A DNA stretch of 64,000 nt from Mycolicibacterium monacense (GTDB lineage Bacteria > Actinomycetota > Actinomycetes > Mycobacteriales > Mycobacteriaceae), in contig NZ_AP022617.1 in NCBI RefSeq assembly GCF_010731575.1, positions 1,612,001 to 1,676,000 of the forward strand. The letters are read 5' to 3'. The notes under the pieces are model-generated. The model was not told where the DNA came from, ran no database searches, and saw only the letters and a list, made by a program, of their open reading frames with translations. Positions 61,409 through 64,000 of this stretch are shown in pieces. Position 1 is the stretch's first letter. Each line of letters starts with the position of its first letter. The position numbers were made by a program, and so were the translations under genes.

Positions 61409-61615
61409 GTGCTGGACGAGAAGTTGCGGGCGATCCTGGTCTGCCCACAGGATCGTGGCCCGCTGCTGCTGGTGGGCGACGAGATGTTGTACAACCCGCG
61501 GTTGCGCCAGGGTTACCGCATCGACGACGGGATCCCGGTCCTGCTCGTCGACGAAGCGGTCGCCGTCACCGACGACGCCGAACATCAGCGACTGCTCGAC
61601 CGCGCGGAGTCCTAG
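61409..61615 (+). CDS. Trm112/UPF0434 family protein
   Basis: 68 residues. LDEKLRAILVCPQDRGPLLL and YRIDDGIPVLLVDEAV are the Trm112-like signature; family members stabilise methyltransferases or are zinc-ribbon relics. Only one cysteine (VCPQD) remains, so zinc is probably not bound. GTG 61409 follows the secreted protein gene by 10 bases. The stop overlaps the end of the convergent TetR gene. Confidence 0.85.
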   Translation: MLDEKLRAILVCPQDRGPLLLVGDEMLYNPRLRQGYRIDDGIPVLLVDEAVAVTDDAEHQRLLDRAES

Positions 61616-62226
61616 GCCGGCCCCGGCACGTCACCGGTGAGATAGCGCTGCAGGTTCGGGCCGATCGTCTCGGCGATCTGCTCGACCGGCAGGGAGGCGA
61701 ACGGCTCCAGTTCGAGGATGTAACGCGCCATCACCACGCCCAGCAGCTGCGAGGCGACGAACTGCACCCGCACCCGCCCGCTGCCCGGGGGATCGTCCAC
61801 GCGCGGGCCGATCTCCGCGGCGATGATCTCCTGGAAGAACGTGCGGAGCAGGCCGACCTCCGAGCCGGCGAGCAGTGATCGCAGCGTGGCGATGAAGCCA
61901 TGGCCCAACTCCGAATCCCAGATCGGCAGCAGGATCGTCGGCAGCACGTAGCCGAGTCGCTCGACGGGCACGTCGCGCAGCGGTCCGATCACCGTCATCG
62001 GGTCGATCGGCGCCTGGATCGCCGCGACGAACAGCTGCTGTTTGGTGCCGAAATAGTGGTGCACCAGCGCCGGGTCCACACCCGCGCCTGCCGCGATCGC
62101 GCGGATCGAGGTCTTGTCGATCCCGTTGCGGGCGAACAGCGCCCGTGCAGTGTGGAGTATCCGGTCGCGATTGTCGGACGTCCCCGGCGGGCGCCCGGGA
62201 CGTTTCCGCTCAGCGTTGGTCGTCAC
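61612..62226 (-). CDS. TetR family regulator of the ABC exporter operon (Rv1685c-like)
   Basis: 204 residues. The DNA-binding domain is DRILHTARALFARNGIDKTS with HTH SIRAIAAGAGVDPALVHHYFG; the C-terminal domain (TetR_C_17-like) holds LGVVMARYILELEPFASL. GTG 62224-62226 gives VTTNAERKRPGRPPGTSDN. It follows the permease gene by 6 bases and is the last gene of a leftward ATPase-permease-TetR operon whose promoter overlaps a palindrome cluster, so autoregulation is likely. Confidence 0.92.
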   Translation of the reverse strand: MTTNAERKRPGRPPGTSDNRDRILHTARALFARNGIDKTSIRAIAAGAGVDPALVHHYFGTKQQLFVAAIQAPIDPMTVIGPLRDVPVERLGYVLPTILLPIWDSELGHGFIATLRSLLAGSEVGLLRTFFQEIIAAEIGPRVDDPPGSGRVRVQFVASQLLGVVMARYILELEPFASLPVEQIAETIGPNLQRYLTGDVPGPA

Positions 62227-62232
62227 GAATTC

Positions 62233-63057
62233 CTACGGTGTCCTTCGTCGCAGCGTGGCCGCGGCCAGGAACATGGCCACCACCGCGAAAGCCACCACGA
62301 TCGTGATGTCCCGCACCGCGGTCGCCGTCGGTTCCGGGTGTGCGCTCACCTCCCGCAGCGCCTCCAGTGCGTAGCTGGCCGGCATGACGTTGCTGACCCA
62401 CTGCAGCCATTCGGGCAGGGCGTTGCGCGGCACGATGATTCCGCACAACAGCAGCTGGGGGGCGATGACCAGCGGCATGAACTGGACCGCCTGGAACTCG
62501 GTGCGGGCGAAGGCGCTGCACAGAAGCCCGAGCCCCACGCCGAGCACGGCATTGACGATGGCGATGCCGATCACCAGAAGCGGGCTGCCCGCGGTCTCGA
62601 AGCCCAGAAACCAGAACGCGACCACGCACGCCAGGCTGGCCTGGGCCGCCGCCGCGAGCGAGAAGGCGGTGCCGTAGGCGGCGAGTAGATCGGCCCGGCG
62701 CAGGGGAGTGGCCAGGATCCGCTCGAGCGTTCCCGACACCCGTTCCCGCTGCATGGTGATCGACGTGATGAGGAACATCACGATGAGCGGAAACACCCCG
62801 AGCATGATCAGACAGGCGTTGGTGAACGGTGACGGCGTGCCGGGTGCATGCGGTACGTCGGCGAACATGAAGTAGATCAAGGTGATGATCACGCTCGGTA
62901 CGAGCAGGATCATCGCGACGCTGCGGTGGTCGGCGCGCAGTTGACGCAGGATCCGGCCGGTGGTGGCGAGGTACGCCTGAGGGCTCAGCCGGTGGCGACT
63001 CCGGCTGCGGTGCTGCGCCGGATGACGGACAGAAACGCTTCCTCCAGTGACGTGCAT
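62233..63057 (-). CDS. ABC-2 type transporter permease (Rv1686c-like)
   Basis: Up to 274 residues with six membrane helices: MILLVPSVIITLIYFMFA, CLIMLGVFPLIVMFLI, SLAAAAQASLACVVAFWFLG, LLVIGIAIVNAVLGVGLGLL, FMPLVIAPQLLLCGIIV and ITIVVAFAVVAMFLAAA. The cytoplasmic TLERILATPLRRADLLAAYG segment is the ABC-2 coupling helix. ATG 63057 has AAGGA six bases ahead and overlaps the ATPase gene by 73 bases; alternatively CTG 62988 overlaps the ATPase stop as CTGA and starts right at the conserved part ([13 protein letters not shown]). Substrate unknown. Confidence 0.85.
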   Translation of the reverse strand: MHVTGGSVSVRHPAQHRSRSRHRLSPQAYLATTGRILRQLRADHRSVAMILLVPSVIITLIYFMFADVPHAPGTPSPFTNACLIMLGVFPLIVMFLITSITMQRERVSGTLERILATPLRRADLLAAYGTAFSLAAAAQASLACVVAFWFLGFETAGSPLLVIGIAIVNAVLGVGLGLLCSAFARTEFQAVQFMPLVIAPQLLLCGIIVPRNALPEWLQWVSNVMPASYALEALREVSAHPEPTATAVRDITIVVAFAVVAMFLAAATLRRRTP

Positions 63058-63746
63058 CCCGTGTCCTTCCGCAGTTGTTCCGGGGTGGAGTGGGCGAGCA
63101 GGCGGCCCTCGCGTAGCAGGATCAGATCGCCGCAGTGGTCCGCCTCGTCCATGACGTGGCTCGACACCAGCAGGGTCGTGCCGCCGCGGGCCAGCTCGTC
63201 GAACTGCTGCCACAGGTCGACGCGCAGCACCGGGTCCAGGCCGACGGTCGGTTCGTCGAGCACCAGGAGTTCGGGGTGGGCGACGAGCACGCACGCCAGC
63301 GACGCCCGGGTGCGCTGACCGCCCGACAGGTTGGCGCCGAATTCGGAGCGGTGGTCGGCTAGCCCGACGGCGTCGACGGCTTCGTCCGCGGCCTGACCGC
63401 CGGTGCCGTAGAGCGCCGCGAAGTACCGGACGTTGTCGATCACGCGCAGGTCGTTGTAGATGGTGGCGTCCTGCGTGACATAGCCGACGCGATGGCGCAG
63501 TTCCGCGGATCCGGCAGGTCTTCCCAGCACGGTGACCGACCCCGCGGCGATGATCTGGGTGCCGACCACCGAGCGCATCAACGTGGTCTTACCGCAGCCG
63601 GACGGCCCCAGGATGCCGGTGATGGCGCCACGGGCCACCTGGACCGACACCCTGTCCAGCGCCACCCGATTGCCGCGCACCACCCGCAGATCCCGGATGT
63701 CGACCGCGGCGGCGTCGATCAATTCATCATCCGATGAAGTCATCAT
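62985..63746 (-). CDS. ABC transporter ATP-binding protein (Rv1687c-like)
   Basis: 253-residue ATPase of a DrrA/ABC-2 exporter. Walker [21 protein letters not shown]-loop [10 protein letters not shown], signature [12 protein letters not shown], Walker [14 protein letters not shown] and H-switch [10 protein letters not shown]. It pairs with the downstream permease. ATG at 63744-63746 (MMTSSDDE) lies inside a palindrome cluster, and AATATT is six bases upstream on this strand, suggesting a leaderless transcript. Confidence 0.93.
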
Positions 63747-63755
63747 GTGATGAAT
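63722..63755. promoter_or_regulatory. nested palindromes over the start of the ABC operon
   Basis: ATTCATCA (63722-63729) and TGATGAAT (63748-63755) form the outer inverted repeat. TTCATC-ATCC-GATGAA (63723-63738) and TCATCA-TG-TGATGA (63740-63753) are inner palindromes. They cover the ATG and the likely -10 of the ATPase gene. Probably the operator of the TetR protein encoded at the end of the operon. Confidence 0.6.
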
Positions 63756-63806
63756 ATTTCTCCCCCGCGGTCGGCGGGGTCAAGAGGGCGGGGCAGAATC
63801 GCTGCG

Positions 63807-64000
63807 GTGAGTGTGGAGCTGCTGCGGGTCGACCCCCTCACGGCGGCCCGTCGGTTGCTCGGTGCGGTACTGACCTGCCGCGGCGTCAGCGCGACGGTCG
63901 TCGAGGTCGAGGCATACGGCGGCCCACCCGACGGGCCGTGGCCGGACGCCGCCGCCCACTCGTACCGCGGTCCCGGCCCGCGGAATCAGGTGATGTTCGG
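63807..64000 (+). CDS. mpg: DNA-3-methyladenine glycosylase, 5' part only
   Basis: The first ~64 codons of an Mpg/AAG-type base-excision glycosylase, cut by the window end. [20 protein letters not shown] and [36 protein letters not shown] match the family; the Glu of EVEAYGG is the general base that activates water to release alkylated purines. GTG 63807 follows CAGAAT (63794-63799) by seven bases, again suggesting a leaderless message. Position beside the TetR/ABC operon matches Rv1688. Confidence 0.9.

Overview
The window is a high-GC chromosome segment from a mycobacterium, most likely a fast-growing Mycolicibacterium-type species. Gene order matches, with gaps, the Mycobacterium tuberculosis stretch from polA/rpsA (Rv1629-Rv1630) to mpg (Rv1688): polA, rpsA, coaE, a DUF402 gene, uvrB, an MFS pump, a universal stress protein, an MBL hydrolase, uvrA, lysX, infC-rpmI-rplT-tsnR, an adenylate cyclase, pheST, argCJBDFRGH, an Rv1683-like fusion, a TetR/ABC operon and mpg. 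Gene naming rests on motifs and recalled homology; no search was run.

Layout. 1-7.5 kb: LysR regulator, polA, a LysE-type exporter, a PrsW-type membrane protease, and an NTF2/NAD(P)-binding/TetR operon behind a 24-bp palindrome. 7.5-15.2 kb: rpsA, coaE-GrpB fusion, two conserved genes, uvrB with a RecA-independent damage-type promoter, an MFS pump and tRNA-Cys. 15.2-26.5 kb looks accessory relative to M. tuberculosis: arsR/cadI pair, DUF4239 membrane protein, a 946-residue secreted Pro/Ala repeat protein on a 57-bp grid, an orphan PrrB-like histidine kinase, TesB thioesterase, the uracil-DNA-binding protein UdgX, a universal stress protein, P450, DUF427 and an MBL hydrolase. 26.5-37.7 kb: uvrA (same damage-type promoter), a flavin monooxygenase, a winged-helix protein, an alpha/beta hydrolase and lysX. 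37.7-40 kb: the infC operon with a structured leader and an ATC start. 40-43.4 kb: acyl-CoA dehydrogenase, MpaB-like oxygenase, adenylate cyclase. 43.4-55.4 kb: pheST and the complete arginine operon with ArgR-type boxes in front. 55.4-64 kb: a frameshifted PPOX gene, an ABC-F ATPase, the Rv1683-like hydrolase/AMP-binding fusion, a small secreted protein, a Trm112-like protein, the ABC/TetR operon and the start of mpg.

How the genes relate. Several DNA-repair genes (polA, uvrB, udgX, uvrA, mpg) lie in this window; uvrA and uvrB share the TTGTCRGTG-N8-TANNNT promoter recognised in mycobacteria by PafBC. Translation genes (rpsA, infC-rpmI-rplT, tsnR, pheST) and arginine biosynthesis form the housekeeping core. 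Several starts are leaderless or non-canonical: uvrB, pheS and the cyclase have a -10 box about six bases before the start codon, infC starts at ATC, and tsnR and a winged-helix gene appear to need CTG.

The most unusual locus is the Pro-rich 19-residue-repeat secreted protein facing an orphan PrrB-like kinase. No CRISPR array, insertion sequence, prophage or integrase was seen.
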